Shown: positions 24,862 through 36,300 of the stretch, in pieces
Layout of the letters: each line of letters begins with the position of its first letter
Numbering within the stretch: position 1 is the first letter of the stretch
Assembly (NCBI GenBank): GCA_009773205.1
Contig: WPAE01000010.1
Location: 1-64,000 of the forward strand
DNA: 64,000 bases
Direction: 5' to 3'
Source: Ignavibacteria bacterium
Lineage (GTDB): Bacteria; Bacteroidota; Ignavibacteria; Ignavibacteriales; Melioribacteraceae
The notes under the pieces: model-generated
What the model was told of the DNA's origin: nothing
Databases searched by the model: none
What the model saw: the letters and a program-made list of their open reading frames with translations, nothing else
Program-made: the position numbers and the translations under genes

Positions 24862-24933
24862 TTCCAATTGGTTGCTCTGCACAACAAAGAGCCGAACCCG
24901 TAAAAATTATAAAGCTATTTAGCCAGCGTAAAT

Positions 24934-26403
24934 TCAGAATGAATCTCCTCGCCGCAACCTGCCCGCCGCTTTGCTTTGGCAGGCGGGGCAGCGAGGTTTC
25001 TGAAAACAAATTTTATTTATTCGCCTCAAGAGGCACTTACTCAAATCTCTGTTCTTCACAATCTTATCAAGTTTTTGTTGAACCATAGCGCCGGAGATTT
25101 TAATTGCGGCTTCCGGCATTTTATCTGGCACATCAAACAAAATATCTTCAAGAAGAGTTGTTAAGATTGTGTGAAGCCTGCGCGCGCCAATGTTTTCAAC
25201 TTGCTCATTTACAGCAGCAGCTGTTTTTGCAATCTCAACTATTGCATCGTCTTTAAATTTTATTTTTACATTTTCAGAAAGAAGCAGCGCGGAATATTGT
25301 TTTAGCAAAGCATTTTGAGGAATGCTAAGTATTTTAACAAAATCTTCCTCTGTTAAACTTTTCAATTCAACACGAATTGGAAAGCGCCCTTGCAGTTCGG
25401 GAATTAAATCACTTGGTTTGGAAACATGAAACGCACCAGAAGCGATAAACAAAATGTGATCTGTTTTTACCGGACCATATTTTGTGTTTACAGTAGAGCC
25501 CTCAACAATTGGAAGAAGATCTCGCTGAACGCCTTCGCGGGAAACATCAGGTCCGCCTTGCTGACTTTTGGCGCCTGCAATTTTATCAATTTCGTCTATG
25601 AACACAATTCCGGATTCTTCAACACGCTTTACAGCTTCGCGCTGAACGGCATCCATATCAATCAGTTTCTCGGCTTCCTCCTGAGCTATTAACTTTTTCG
25701 CTTCGCGAATTGGAGTTTTACGTTTCTTCTTTTTCTTTGGGATCATGCTGCTCATCATTTCTTGCAGGTTCATTGTCATATCGTCCATTCCCATCGGTCC
25801 GAGTACTTGCATTCCAAAAGCAGGAGCCGTAGTATCAAACTCAATTAATCGTTCATCCATTTCGCCGCTTTTAATTTTTGCTCGCATCCATTCGCGTGTT
25901 TTTTCGTTCTGAAGCTCTTCGCCATCACCATTTTCTTCCGGCACTATAACAGCAGGCTTTTTAACAGGTGGAATTAACTGATCGAGAATTCTATCTTCGG
26001 CTAATTTTTCTGCTTTCCCTTGAACTTCGGCAGTTTTTTCAGAGCGAACCATGCTTACAGAAATTTCGGCAAGATCACGAATCATAGATTCAACATCGCG
26101 CCCAACGTAGCCAACTTCTGTGTATTTTGAAGCTTCAACTTTTACAAATGGAGCGCCCGAAAGCTTAGCTAATCTTCTTGCAATTTCTGTCTTTCCAACT
26201 CCGGTTGGTCCAATAAGAATAATATTATTGGGCATAATTTCTTCGCGTATGGCTTCATCAGCTTGCTGGCGGCGCCATCTGTTTCTCAGAGCAATAGCAA
26301 CAGCACGCTTTGCATCGTTTTGTCCTATAATATATTTGTCTAATTCTTTTACAATTTGTGTTGGAGTTAACACTTTCATCAAATCAAGTTTTTTGTCAAT
26401 CAT
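24934..26403 (-). CDS. hslU: HslU ATPase of the HslVU protease, C-terminal tail overwritten by a repeat
   Basis: HslU is the AAA+ unfoldase that feeds HslV. The protein has N-terminal [16 protein letters not shown], Walker [10 protein letters not shown] near 69, the pore loop in [11 protein letters not shown], Walker B VFIDEIDK and sensor GARRLHT. It reads normally to DLSK at 453-456, where the family ends within a few residues in a hydrophobic tail (DLSRFIL in E. coli). Instead 33 extra residues (457-489), rich in Cys and Arg, are encoded by repeat B at 24939-25034. The tail normally inserts into HslV to open it, so activation may be impaired or rewired. It overlaps hslV by four bases. Confidence 0.93.
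   Translation of the reverse strand: MIDKKLDLMKVLTPTQIVKELDKYIIGQNDAKRAVAIALRNRWRRQQADEAIREEIMPNNIILIGPTGVGKTEIARRLAKLSGAPFVKVEASKYTEVGYVGRDVESMIRDLAEISVSMVRSEKTAEVQGKAEKLAEDRILDQLIPPVKKPAVIVPEENGDGEELQNEKTREWMRAKIKSGEMDERLIEFDTTAPAFGMQVLGPMGMDDMTMNLQEMMSSMIPKKKKKRKTPIREAKKLIAQEEAEKLIDMDAVQREAVKRVEESGIVFIDEIDKIAGAKSQQGGPDVSREGVQRDLLPIVEGSTVNTKYGPVKTDHILFIASGAFHVSKPSDLIPELQGRFPIRVELKSLTEEDFVKILSIPQNALLKQYSALLLSENVKIKFKDDAIVEIAKTAAAVNEQVENIGARRLHTILTTLLEDILFDVPDKMPEAAIKISGAMVQQKLDKIVKNRDLSKCLLRRINKICFQKPRCPACQSKAAGRLRRGDSF
24939..25034. repeat. Repeat B, copy 1 (composite palindromic element) inside hslU
   Basis: The element contains a hairpin around CCTGCC/GGCAGG and a palindrome CGCCTC-AA-GAGGC. 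It matches 29858-29956 (inverted) and 46087-46218 almost base for base, but lacks the right part of copy 3. It lies in the 3' end of hslU and supplies its last 33 codons, and its reading frame lacks the stops found in other frames. Confidence 0.85.
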
Positions 26404-26936
26404 TTAGAAATAACCTCAACTGTAATTTTTTCGTTAGTATAGATGCAGATATTCGCCGCAGTTCTTAATGATTCTTCAACAATTTCTTTTGAAGAAAGAC
26501 TGCTAAACTTCTTTAACATTTTTGCTGCGGCAAGTGCGTACATTCCTCCGCTGCCTATTGCAACAATTCCATCTTCAGGCTCAATAACATCTCCTGTTCC
26601 GCTTACAACATAAGCTTTATCTTCGCTTACAATTGCAAGCATTGCTTCAAGGCGGCGCAGATATTTATCTGTGCGCCAATCTTTTGCAAGCTCAACTACA
26701 GCACGGCTAACATTACCGCTGTAAGCTTCAAGCTTTTCTTCAAAGCGCTGAAGAAGCGTAAAAGCATCTGCGGTAGAGCCGGCAAAACCGGTTAAAACTT
26801 TTCCGCCTAAAAGTTTGCGAATCTTCATCGAGTTGTGTTTCATAACAGTGTTGCCAAGTGTTACTTGTCCATCGCCGCCAATAGCCGCTTCGCCGTTATG
26901 AATTATACCGATAATTGTTGTTGAACGAATTCTCAT
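26400..26936 (-). CDS. hslV: HslV peptidase subunit of the HslVU protease
   Basis: HslV forms a double hexamer with a threonine-protease active site related to the proteasome beta subunit. The 178-residue protein has the nucleophile region [11 protein letters not shown] near residue 5, with the mature enzyme expected to begin at Thr6 or Thr7, then [26 protein letters not shown] and the [12 protein letters not shown] segment. Four extra N-terminal residues before the threonines need processing. It is coupled to hslU by a four-base overlap. Confidence 0.95.
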   Translation of the reverse strand: MRIRSTTIIGIIHNGEAAIGGDGQVTLGNTVMKHNSMKIRKLLGGKVLTGFAGSTADAFTLLQRFEEKLEAYSGNVSRAVVELAKDWRTDKYLRRLEAMLAIVSEDKAYVVSGTGDVIEPEDGIVAIGSGGMYALAAAKMLKKFSSLSSKEIVEESLRTAANICIYTNEKITVEVISK

Positions 26937-26945
26937 TTCGTGTTC

Positions 26946-27569
26946 CTAATTTTTTATTAGTCTAAAAGGAAAAATCCTGGGAGTTCTTTTTTGATATTCT
27001 TTGTAAGAATCTCCAAAAACTTCCACAAGTTTTCTTTCTTCATAAATTGAGCCGATATAAAAGTAAGCAACGCAGCAGATAAACAAAATCAAATAAAACA
27101 AGCTCATCTGCGGGCGCAATCCCAAAAACAAAATTGAAAACAAATAAACCGGATGCCGCGAGTACTTATATGCGCCTCCAAAATTTAACTCTTGTTTCTC
27201 ATCAAGAGTTTCAACAGAAAAAGTTCCGTTGAAGTACCTTACAATTTGCGATATGCCGAAAAACTCTTTTAAATCAAATTGGCGAAAAGCCCAAACCAAA
27301 CCAATTAGAGAAAGAACTTGCAACGCAAATGTAATTATATCGAGAGGGAATTGTAAATCGTAGATAATTAAATTGGGCTTTGGTGCAATTGCAAGAAATG
27401 CTAAAAAGAATAAAACAGATGAAACATTATAGAACATTCTGTAAAAGGCAATTTTAGCGCCTATCTGATCTGCAAGAAGCATTTTCAGCTTTCTTGATGC
27501 AAGCCAAGTGTGAGAGTATGCAAACAGCGAAAAGAGTAAAACAATTACCAGAATATCTAAAGCGTTCAT
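26946..27569 (-). CDS. Membrane protein of the NnrU/isoprenylcysteine methyltransferase-like group
   Basis: The 207-residue protein has about five hydrophobic segments and the C-terminal pattern of the ICMT/PEMT-like superfamily: GAYKYSRHPVYL near 137, then EERKLVEVFGDSYKEYQKRTPRIFPF at the end. In this family the RHP and EE motifs bind S-adenosylmethionine and lipid. The substrate is unknown. It overlaps rpoN by four bases. Confidence 0.75.
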   Translation of the reverse strand: MNALDILVIVLLFSLFAYSHTWLASRKLKMLLADQIGAKIAFYRMFYNVSSVLFFLAFLAIAPKPNLIIYDLQFPLDIITFALQVLSLIGLVWAFRQFDLKEFFGISQIVRYFNGTFSVETLDEKQELNFGGAYKYSRHPVYLFSILFLGLRPQMSLFYLILFICCVAYFYIGSIYEERKLVEVFGDSYKEYQKRTPRIFPFRLIKN

Positions 27570-29035
27570 AAACCCTTGCGTAAACGAGCAACCGGAATTT
27601 TTAATGCTTCGCGGTATTTTGCAACTGTACGACGCGCAACGTGAAATCCCTTCTCCTGCAAAATGCTCGCAATTTTATCATCGCTGTAAGGTGCGTTCTT
27701 AGGTTCGTAACCGCAGATTTCTTTAATTATTTCTTTGATGTGTTTATTGGATACTTCTTCGCCGCTGTCTGTTGTTAAGCCTTCGCTGAAGAAATATTTT
27801 AGTTCATGTATTCCTTGCGGGCTTTGCACATACTTGCCGTTTACTACTCGGCTTATTGTAGAAATGTCCATTCCAATTTCATCTGCAATATCTTTGTAAA
27901 TCATTGGTCTTAGAAACTTTGCGCCGCTTTCAAAAAACTCATACTGCTTTTCTAAAATAGCGCGCATAATTTTCATCAAAGTATTGCGGCGCTGATAAAG
28001 AGAAGCGATAAACCACTTTGCAGATTCAAACTTTTCGCGCAAGAATTTGTGTGTTTCTTTTTCCCTTTCAGATATTTTGCGTTTGCGCTTGTTTGTATCA
28101 AGCATTTCTAAATATGTCTTGCTTACAGTTACAGATGGAACGCTGCGGTCGTTCAATGTAACAATGTAGTTTTCTTCAACCTTTTCAATCAAAAAATCCG
28201 GTGTAATTTGATTCATCTCTTCAGAATCAATATTGCCTTCGCCTGGTTTGGGGTTGAGCTTCTGAATCAAATCCAAAGTTGTGCGTAATGTTTCTTTGGC
28301 TAAATTCATCGTTTTTTGAATTACTTCGAAGCGTTTGTTAGCAAAATCATCGAAATGCTCTGTTAAAACTTTTTCTGCCAGATAAGAATAATAAGGATCG
28401 TAAGAGGAGTTGCGGATTTGAACAAGCAGACACTCTTGCAAATTTCTTGAGCCAATACCAACCGGCTCAAGTTTCTGAATCTCTAACAAAACTTTTTCAG
28501 CTTGTTCAACGGTTACATCAATATCTTCAAACAGTTTTAATTCGTTTACAATCTTTGCTAGGTCAGCTTTAAAGTAACCGTCTTTATCCAAGCAGCCAAT
28601 TATATTTTCACCTAATAAAATCTCATCTTCGCTCATATCCAGCATTCTAAGCTGATCAACTAAACTTTCTCTAAGGGTTTTTCTTTGAGGCGCAACAGGA
28701 TGAATTGTTTCTTCGTCGGTTCTTCTATTTAATCTATCAAGCTCAAGTTCGGCTTCAGATTCGTTCATGAAATCTTCAATATCAAACTCATCCTCTTTGC
28801 TGTCGTAAACTTCTTCCTCCTCTGCTGCTTTTTCTTCCTTTTCATCAGAACTTTCTTCTAACTGCTCAAGCTCAATTTCTTCATCGAGTGTCTCTTCAAG
28901 GATAGGGTTAAGTTCAAGCTCTGTTTTAATACGCTGTTCTAAAGCAAGCGTATTGAGCTGCAGCAGCTTTTGATATTGAATTTGCTGAGGCGATAGCTTT
29001 TGTTGTAATGCTAATTTGTGATGAAGAGACAACAT
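27566..29035 (-). CDS. rpoN: RNA polymerase sigma-54 factor
   Basis: Sigma-54 directs polymerase to -24/-12 promoters that need AAA+ activators. The 489-residue protein has the Gln-rich activator-contact region (LQQKLSPQQIQYQKLLQLNT), an acidic linker (residues 50-95), a core-binding domain, an HTH (IADEIGMDISTISRVVNGKY) and the C-terminal RpoN box ARRTVAKYREAL. Length and order are standard. It lies one base from the DUF3109 gene and overlaps the next membrane gene. No sigma-54 activator is seen in the window. Confidence 0.95.
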   Translation of the reverse strand: MLSLHHKLALQQKLSPQQIQYQKLLQLNTLALEQRIKTELELNPILEETLDEEIELEQLEESSDEKEEKAAEEEEVYDSKEDEFDIEDFMNESEAELELDRLNRRTDEETIHPVAPQRKTLRESLVDQLRMLDMSEDEILLGENIIGCLDKDGYFKADLAKIVNELKLFEDIDVTVEQAEKVLLEIQKLEPVGIGSRNLQECLLVQIRNSSYDPYYSYLAEKVLTEHFDDFANKRFEVIQKTMNLAKETLRTTLDLIQKLNPKPGEGNIDSEEMNQITPDFLIEKVEENYIVTLNDRSVPSVTVSKTYLEMLDTNKRKRKISEREKETHKFLREKFESAKWFIASLYQRRNTLMKIMRAILEKQYEFFESGAKFLRPMIYKDIADEIGMDISTISRVVNGKYVQSPQGIHELKYFFSEGLTTDSGEEVSNKHIKEIIKEICGYEPKNAPYSDDKIASILQEKGFHVARRTVAKYREALKIPVARLRKGL

Positions 29036-29036
29036 A

Positions 29037-29603
29037 TTATTTTTTACTAACCTCTTTTATTTTTTTGAACCAATCGGCTCCAAATGCTCGTATTATAGAA
29101 TCTTTACAAAAATTAAGAACTGTAATTTTTGTTTGCTTTCCCTTTTCTATTGCCGGCTGACACTCGCGGTACTTTTCGTACCTCATAACAGGTCCCGCAA
29201 AGTTAGATATTCTTATCGGAAAAAGATGGCACGAAATAGGTTTGTTACAACTGATTTTTCTTTCGTTAAAAGCACGCTCAATTGCGCACTTAGCAACATC
29301 ACCTTCGTAAATTACAAATACGCAAGCGCGGTTATTGATGCTGCGGGTCATCAACTCACTATCCTGTTTAACCCAAAAACCATTCCTTTCTATTTCGTTA
29401 GAATGTACTTTGGAAAGATAACAAAGAATTGTCGGTAATTCTTTTTCAATTTCGCCAATTTCTTCTTGTGTAATTGGAGCGCCAAATTCACTTTCCATAG
29501 TGCAGCAAGCGCCCTTGCACTTGCCTAAATCGCAAGCAAAATAGGAGTCTACTATTTCTGTGTTAACAACAACTTCATCTATTTGAATAAAATCTGCGTC
29601 CAT
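29037..29603 (-). CDS. DUF3109 family cysteine-rich protein
   Basis: The 188-residue protein carries the DUF3109 cysteines: CDLGKCKGACC near 24, NRACVF, KCAIERA, ISCNKPISCHLFPIR and ECQP. The pattern suggests bound metal or an Fe-S cluster, as in the related YkgJ group. No function is established to my knowledge. It is the first gene of the DUF3109-rpoN-membrane-hslVU minus-strand run. Confidence 0.8.
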   Translation of the reverse strand: MDADFIQIDEVVVNTEIVDSYFACDLGKCKGACCTMESEFGAPITQEEIGEIEKELPTILCYLSKVHSNEIERNGFWVKQDSELMTRSINNRACVFVIYEGDVAKCAIERAFNERKISCNKPISCHLFPIRISNFAGPVMRYEKYRECQPAIEKGKQTKITVLNFCKDSIIRAFGADWFKKIKEVSKK

Positions 29604-30091
29604 TGCCTTAATTACTTTTTGAAAAAATAATGATTTTGTTCTATCAAAAAAAATTGTGTGCTGCTTGACATTGATAAATTGAACTCACGTAGAACTCATG
29701 TTTGCGGCAGGTAAATGATAGATATACTAAGCCATTACATTCGGGATGAATAGGAGCATCTTGCTTGTGCAGCTGAGTGAAGCGAAATTGGGCATATAGA
29801 ATTAATTGCCTAAAGGAAAATAAAGTTATCCCAAATTTTCCTAACGGAAAATTTGCGTTTAATCCGCCAGAGGCGGACGAGGGTCAAATTCCACGCCTCT
29901 TGAGGCGAATAAATAAAATTTGTTTTCAGAAACCTCGCTGCCCCGCCTGCCAAAGCCATTATGAACGATACCTCACTAACCGTTTATTTAAAAATTACTA
30001 CCGCTCGTTTAATAAAAGATACCTCATCCTTATTTGATGTTTCAATGATAACACTCCATAGTTAAGTTGCAACAAAAACGGACGCGATATC
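29604..30091. other. Intergenic stretch of nearly 490 bases with repeats
   Basis: No convincing gene is seen. It holds the palindrome AAATTTTCC-TAAC-GGAAAATTT around 29833-29854 and repeat B copy 2 (29858-29956). An open frame across it merely translates the repeat. The left 250 bases have no recognisable content. Confidence 0.6.
29858..29956. repeat. Repeat B, copy 2 (inverted)
   Basis: It starts TTTAATCCGCC-AGA-GGCGGAC, continues through ACGCCTC-TT-GAGGCG and ends at the CCCCGCCTGCC part. It is the reverse complement of most of copy 3 (46087-46218) and lacks the outer GCGGCGGGCAGGTTGCGGCGAG part, so copies are truncated at different ends. Confidence 0.85.
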
Positions 30092-30361
30092 GTGAATGCA
30101 TTCAGAAAAATACTTAATAGATTTTTATCAATTACGCAGAAGTATTTTTCTGGGAAATCGAATTCAGCTCCTCTCTTAATCCTAAAGAAAGAAAAAACTG
30201 AGGAAGTCATTAAAGAATATACTTCTATTGAAGATGCTATAGCAGATTTAGAAAATGATTCAAATGTACCAAAAGAAAAAATTGAAAAATTAAAATCATC
30301 TATGAAAAATCTTAAGCTCAATACATCTATTAAGATTAGGGATGGAGAAATAATCAAATGA
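30092..30361 (+). CDS. Small hypothetical protein upstream of the giant surface protein
   Basis: An 89-residue frame from a GTG start, with a basic N-terminus (NAFRKILNRFLSITQKYF) and a charged, helical middle (EEYTSIEDAIADLE-like, then VPKEKIEKLKSS). No signal, membrane span or family is recognised. The stop is 18 bases before the giant gene, so they may be co-transcribed. No clear ribosome site is visible. A repeat B copy lies about 135 bases upstream. Confidence 0.45.
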   Translation: MNAFRKILNRFLSITQKYFSGKSNSAPLLILKKEKTEEVIKEYTSIEDAIADLENDSNVPKEKIEKLKSSMKNLKLNTSIKIRDGEIIK

Positions 30362-30379
30362 AATCAAGAAAGGTGTAAT

Positions 30380-33300
30380 ATGAAAAAGATATATATAAGC
30401 GCTTCGGCAATATTTTTCTTTTTCGCTTTAACTAATTTAATTGCACAAAGCGCATTAGCAACTTGGCCGCTTACAAGCAACCAAAACCCTAACACGCCAA
30501 GTGGAAATATTCAAGCCTCAGCTCAGACTATTGGCGCTGGTTCTGGTACTTATATTCTGTCTATTTTCAATCCTTACGTTGCAAATGGGCAAAGGCTTTG
30601 GACCGGCAACCAAGGAACTGGCTGGATAGCAGGACTACCAGATTATACAAGATATATTCAGTTTGATGCTAGCCCGACTTCTGGGAATAACTTTACAGTT
30701 CAAAATGTATCTTTTCAGTATAGTGATAATCCTTTAGGGACTGATTTCAATATCATAAAAGCTGAAGTCTGGTATTCAACTAATGATTGGAACAGTAAAA
30801 CTCAGCTCCACACCTCGCCGCTGAATTACTTGAATACGTCAGTTCAAACATTTTCAAAAAGCCTAAATGTTCAAGTACTAAACGGGCAAACATTTTCTGT
30901 TAGAATTTATCCCTATACTTTAAATGGCGGCTTAGCAATGACTCCTTCATTTGCTACACACAGAAATGTTCACATCGAAGGTGTAACATCTCCTGCAGTA
31001 ACCACAGGCTCAATCTGCGGAATGAAGTTTAACGACTTGAATGGGAATGGCAGAAAAGATAGTGGCGAACAGGGATTATCCGGTGTTACAATTAATTTAT
31101 CTATGGGCGCAGTTAATAGAACAGTAACAACCGGCGCAGATGGAAGTTATTGCTTTAACGACTTGCCTGCCGGAACATACATACTTTCGGAATCGCCAAT
31201 AAGTGGATGGTCGCAAACCTATCCTACAAATCCATCAACTCATACAGTAGTACTTGCAGCCGGGCAAAATGTTTTGAATGTAGATTTTGGTAACAATAAA
31301 AAACTCGGTTCAATTTCTGGAATTAAATTTAATGACCTTAATGGAACGGGTGATCAACAAGTTCCAGCCGAAGCAGGGCTTCCAAACTGGATAATAAATT
31401 TAACAGGTCCTGTAACGTTGTCAGCTACAACAGATGCTAACGGATACTATCAATTCAATAACCTGCCGGCAGGAACATACACAATTACAGAAACAAACCA
31501 ATCCGGATGGCAGCAAATCTACCCATCGTCCCCTGGATCGTATGTTGTCATTCTTGCAGAGGGAGAAACGATCGTCGGTAAAAATTTTGCTAATCGTCAA
31601 ATACTTAGTTCAATTTGCGGAATGAAGTTTAACGACTTGAACGGAAACAGAATTAATGATAATGAACCCGGGCTTTCCGGCTGGGTAATTGAATTGAAAT
31701 ACAATGGACCTAACGGAGTGGTTACATTAAGAGATACAACAGATTCAAGAGGAAATTATTGTTTCAATAATCTTCCATTTGGTACTTATACTTTAACCGA
31801 AGTAAATAAATCTGGATGGACACAAACTACACCTGCTTCTCCGGGCAGTTATACAGTAATAATCAATCAAGAAGTGAATCTTATAGGTAAAGATTTTGGT
31901 AACAAAGAAGTTGTAAATCCAAATTGCACAGATTTTGAAAACAACTCTTTGGGCGGCTGGCAGGCAAATAATATTTCAACTTCATTCCACCAAAATGGAA
32001 GCAACACATATATACAGACAACCGATAAAGCCGGCGTATCCACATTTTTTACTACCAGCGCGCCTTTTGTAGGGAACTGGACAAGTTTATTTGCAAATGG
32101 TTGCGGCTCTTTGTGTTTTGACATTAATTTTATTTACGGAGGCGATGTTTATAATGGAGTTACTCCACCACAAACTTTAACTCCATACATTGCACTTGAA
32201 GGAGCCGGATTTAAAGCATCCTTTGTTGCCAATCAATCTGTTTCTGTTGGCGGCGGATGGCGAACTTACTGTGCGCCTTTAAGTTTTCTAAACTCTGATG
32301 GAACTCTGCCTTCTAACTCTGATGGTTATTGGATTATGACTGCCGGTACTGCAAGTGACTGGAATACACTTTTAACCAATGTTACAAAAGTTCGGCTATT
32401 AGCTGATCCAACAAGTTTTCAAGGTGAAAAAATTGGTTACGATAATATTTGCCTTAAAAATACCGGCGATTGTAATTCTCCATCTCGGACTGGCTCAATT
32501 TGCGGGTTTAAGATCTTAGATAAAAATGGCGATGGCATAAGAGATTCAAATGAAGACGTTATTCCTTACTGGGAAATAACATTAACTAATGGAACTATAA
32601 GCCGAACTACAACAACAAATGCAAACGGTCAATATTGTTTCGAAAATCTTCCGGCTGGTACTTATACGGTAAGCGAAGAACAGCGAACGGGTTATAGGCA
32701 AGTATTCCCGCCAACTCCAGGAGTTCATACAATTACTCTTTTGCCGGGAGAAAATAAAACAAACATTAACTTCTCAAACGTAGAAGATATTTCTATTAGG
32801 CTTGGTTCTATATGCGGAATAAAATACCATGATAAGAATGGAAATGGCAAACAAGACCTTCCGGATGATATCGGTTTGCCGGGATGGACTTTCCAACTTA
32901 CTGGCGCTTCAAACCAAACTGTGGTTACAGACTTAAATGGAAATTTCTGCTTTACAAATCTTAAAGCAGGTTCATACACCATTAAAGAAGTCATTCAAGA
33001 TGGTTGGGAACCTACATTTCCAAATAATACTGGAATAATAAATGTTACTCTTGCTGAAGGGCAAAATCTTGAAGGTATCTTTTTCGGTAACAAAGAAAAA
33101 CTTGGTTCAATTTGTGGTTTTAAGTATAATGATTTAAATAACAATGGTACTTGGGATTTTGGTGAACCAAAACTCCCTAATTGGGAAATCACGCTTTCAT
33201 CCTATCAAAATAATTATACAGGGCAAGGTGGTTCCGGAAACAGTTTGACTTTACTAACCACCGTAAGAACTGACCAAAATGGCAGCTATTGTTTCACCAA

Positions 33301-36300
33301 CATTAGGCAGGGAAATTACCGGGTTGGAGAGATTCAACAAAACGGCTGGACTCAAACAGAGCCATCTAAGTTTGCTCATGAAATAAATATTAAACCGGGA
33401 CAAAAAATAGAAGGACTTAATTTCGGGAATAAAGTAGATATTAATTTGCGTGTAGGTTCTATATGTGGAATTAAGTTTAACGATAAAAATGCAAATGGGC
33501 AGCAAGATCCAGGTGAATTAGGAATTCCTGGCTGGTCAATTAGTATTGTAGGGCTTGTTGATAGGACAGTTGTAACAGATAAAGAGGGAAAATTCTGTTT
33601 CGATAATTTACCGCCGGGCGAATACAAAGTTGGTGAGGAATTTCGTTCGCTTTGGAGGCAGACTAAACCTTCAACAAACTTCTATATCATACAACTTGCC
33701 TCAGGGCAAAATATTACCGACTTACAATTTGGAAATACACAAGATGATAAAGTGCAGCTCGGTTCTATTTGTGGAACTAAGTTTAATGATAAAAATCGTG
33801 ATGGAAGAAAAGGGGACGGTGAATTAGGAATAGCTAAATGGACTATCTATCTCGAAGGTCCAATGAATTTAGCTGCAATTACAGATGAAAATGGTAACTT
33901 CTGTTTTTACGGATTAATTCCAGGAACATATACTGTTAGAGAAAAAAACGAAACCGGATGGAGACAAACTAAACCATCTTCGATTACCTATACTTTGGAA
34001 GTTGGAAACGGCACTAATCTTACCGGTATTGATTTTGGAAATGCACAAGACCCAACCGTTACACTCGGTTCAATATGCGGTTTTAAATTCAACGATTTGA
34101 ACGGCGATGGTATAAAGCAAGATAATGAACCAGTAATTCCAAACTGGACAATCGTTTTATCCGGCACAATGAACTTAACCACACGTACAGACGCAAGAGG
34201 TAAGTTCTGTTTTGATAACTTAACCTTTGGACGTTACACTTTATCAGAAGAGCACAAAGATAAATGGAAACAAACAGCGCCTTCAACTGGCAGTTTTACA
34301 ATTGAGCTTTCTGAAGATAATAGCAGACCTGATACATTTTATTTCGGAAATAAAGAAGATATTGCTATACGCAACGGTTCAATCTGCGGAATGAAATATT
34401 TAGATAAAAATGGAGATGGTAAAAAAGATCTTACTGAACCCGGGATAGATGATTGGCAAATTAATATCAGCGGCCCGGTTGATAGAAGCATTAAAACTAA
34501 TAGAGAAGGCAAATATTGCTTTGAAAATCTGCCGCCTGGAACATACATTATTAAAGAAGAACCTCGCGCCGATTGGGTGCAGAAGGAACCAACTTCTCCA
34601 AACTTTTATACTGTAGTACTCACATCCGGGCAGAATCTCGATGGCTATTACTTCGGTAATAAATATGAACCAAAGCCAGGCTGTGTAAATCCGCCGAGCG
34701 GTATGGTTGCTTGGTGGCATTTAGATTTTACAGCAAGAGATGCTCGTCAAGATATAGCTGGTTATAATAACTTTGGAAATATGGTAAATGGTCCGCTTCA
34801 AGTAGCAGGTAAAGTTTTGGGCGCTTTACAGTTTGATGGAATTGATGATTACGTTGAAGTTGCAGACCATTCCGAATTGAATTTTGGTACTGGCGATTTT
34901 TCTTTTGATGCTTGGATTAAAACTGATGCCAAAACAGGTGTAAAAGTTTTAGTTGATAAAAGAAAATCATATAACAGAGGTTATTCATTTTTCCTTAATG
35001 ATGGATATCTTAGCTTACAGTTAGCAGACGGCTCCGGATTTTTCGGTTACACAAACTATGCTTCGCCGGTTTTTGTTGCTGATGGTAACTGGCACCATAT
35101 CGCTGTAACAGTTTCAAGAAAGAGCAGGCAGGGAATACTATTCTATCTCGATGGCGTATCAACTCAGTTTGGAGATCCTACAACGCATCCGGCTACTCTT
35201 ACTAATACAGATAATTTAAGAATTGGAAAAAATTCTTCTGCTGGAAGTAACGATCCAATCGGCACGTTCAAGGGAATTTTAGACGAAATTGAACTATTCA
35301 ACCGAGTATTAACACAAGCAGAAATTGTTTCTATATTTAATGCCGGCAGCGCCGGTAAATGCAAGCCAAGTAGCCAAGGTGGTTCTGTTTCCGGAAGCGT
35401 TTGGCACGACTTAAATAACAATGGCGTAAAAGATCCAGGCGAAGTTAGTTTAACGCAATGGCCTGTATTGTTAAATGGAGCTTCAGTATTTCAAACAGAA
35501 ACAGACAACAATGGTGATTTTCATTTTACAGATTTGAAACCTGGCACGTATACCTTAACTGCTATTGCATTAAATGGCTGGTCTGTAGTTAAGCCATCAA
35601 AAGGAACAATAACATTTGACATGGCTCAAGAACTTACTATTGATAAATTAGATTTTGGGTTGATTAATGATCCTTGCTTAACTGGTAGTAAAAACTGGCA
35701 TCAGCTCGGTAATGGAGTAGATGGAACAGTTAATGCTTTAGCTGTAATGGACAATGATATTTATGTAGGCGGAACTTTTAGCACCGCTAGTGGAGTCACC
35801 GGAACAAATCATATAGCAAAGTGGAATGGTACAAGCTGGTCAGCGCTCGGTAGCGGATTAAACGGTCCTGTAAGTTCTCTTCTTGTAGTTGGTAACGAGC
35901 TCTATGTAGGTGGAACTTTTACGTTAGCAGGAAACGTAAGTGTTAATAATATTGCTAAGTGGAATGGTACAAGTTGGTCAGCGCTCGGAAGCGGAACGAA
36001 TAGTAGTGTTGTTGCCCTTGTAGAGATGAATGGAAATATCTATGCAGGAGGCTTGTTCACCTCAGCCGGTGGAATAAGTGCAAATCGTATTGCTAAGTGG
36101 AATGGCACAAGTTGGTCAGCGCTCGGAAGCGGAACGAATAGTTATGTTGCTGCTCTTGCGGTGATGAATGGAAATCTCTATGCCGGTGGATATTTCTCTA
36201 CAGCAGGTGGAGTAAGTGTAAATCTTATTGCTAAGTGGGATGGTTCAAGTTGGTCATCGCTCCAAACTGGCATAACTTCTAACAGTTCTGCTGTTTTTAC

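Noticed and set aside
29777..30037. An 86-codon open frame upstream of the small hypothetical gene
   Set aside because: Its middle ([19 protein letters not shown]) is repeat B, also seen in the hslU tail; no evidence of a gene.
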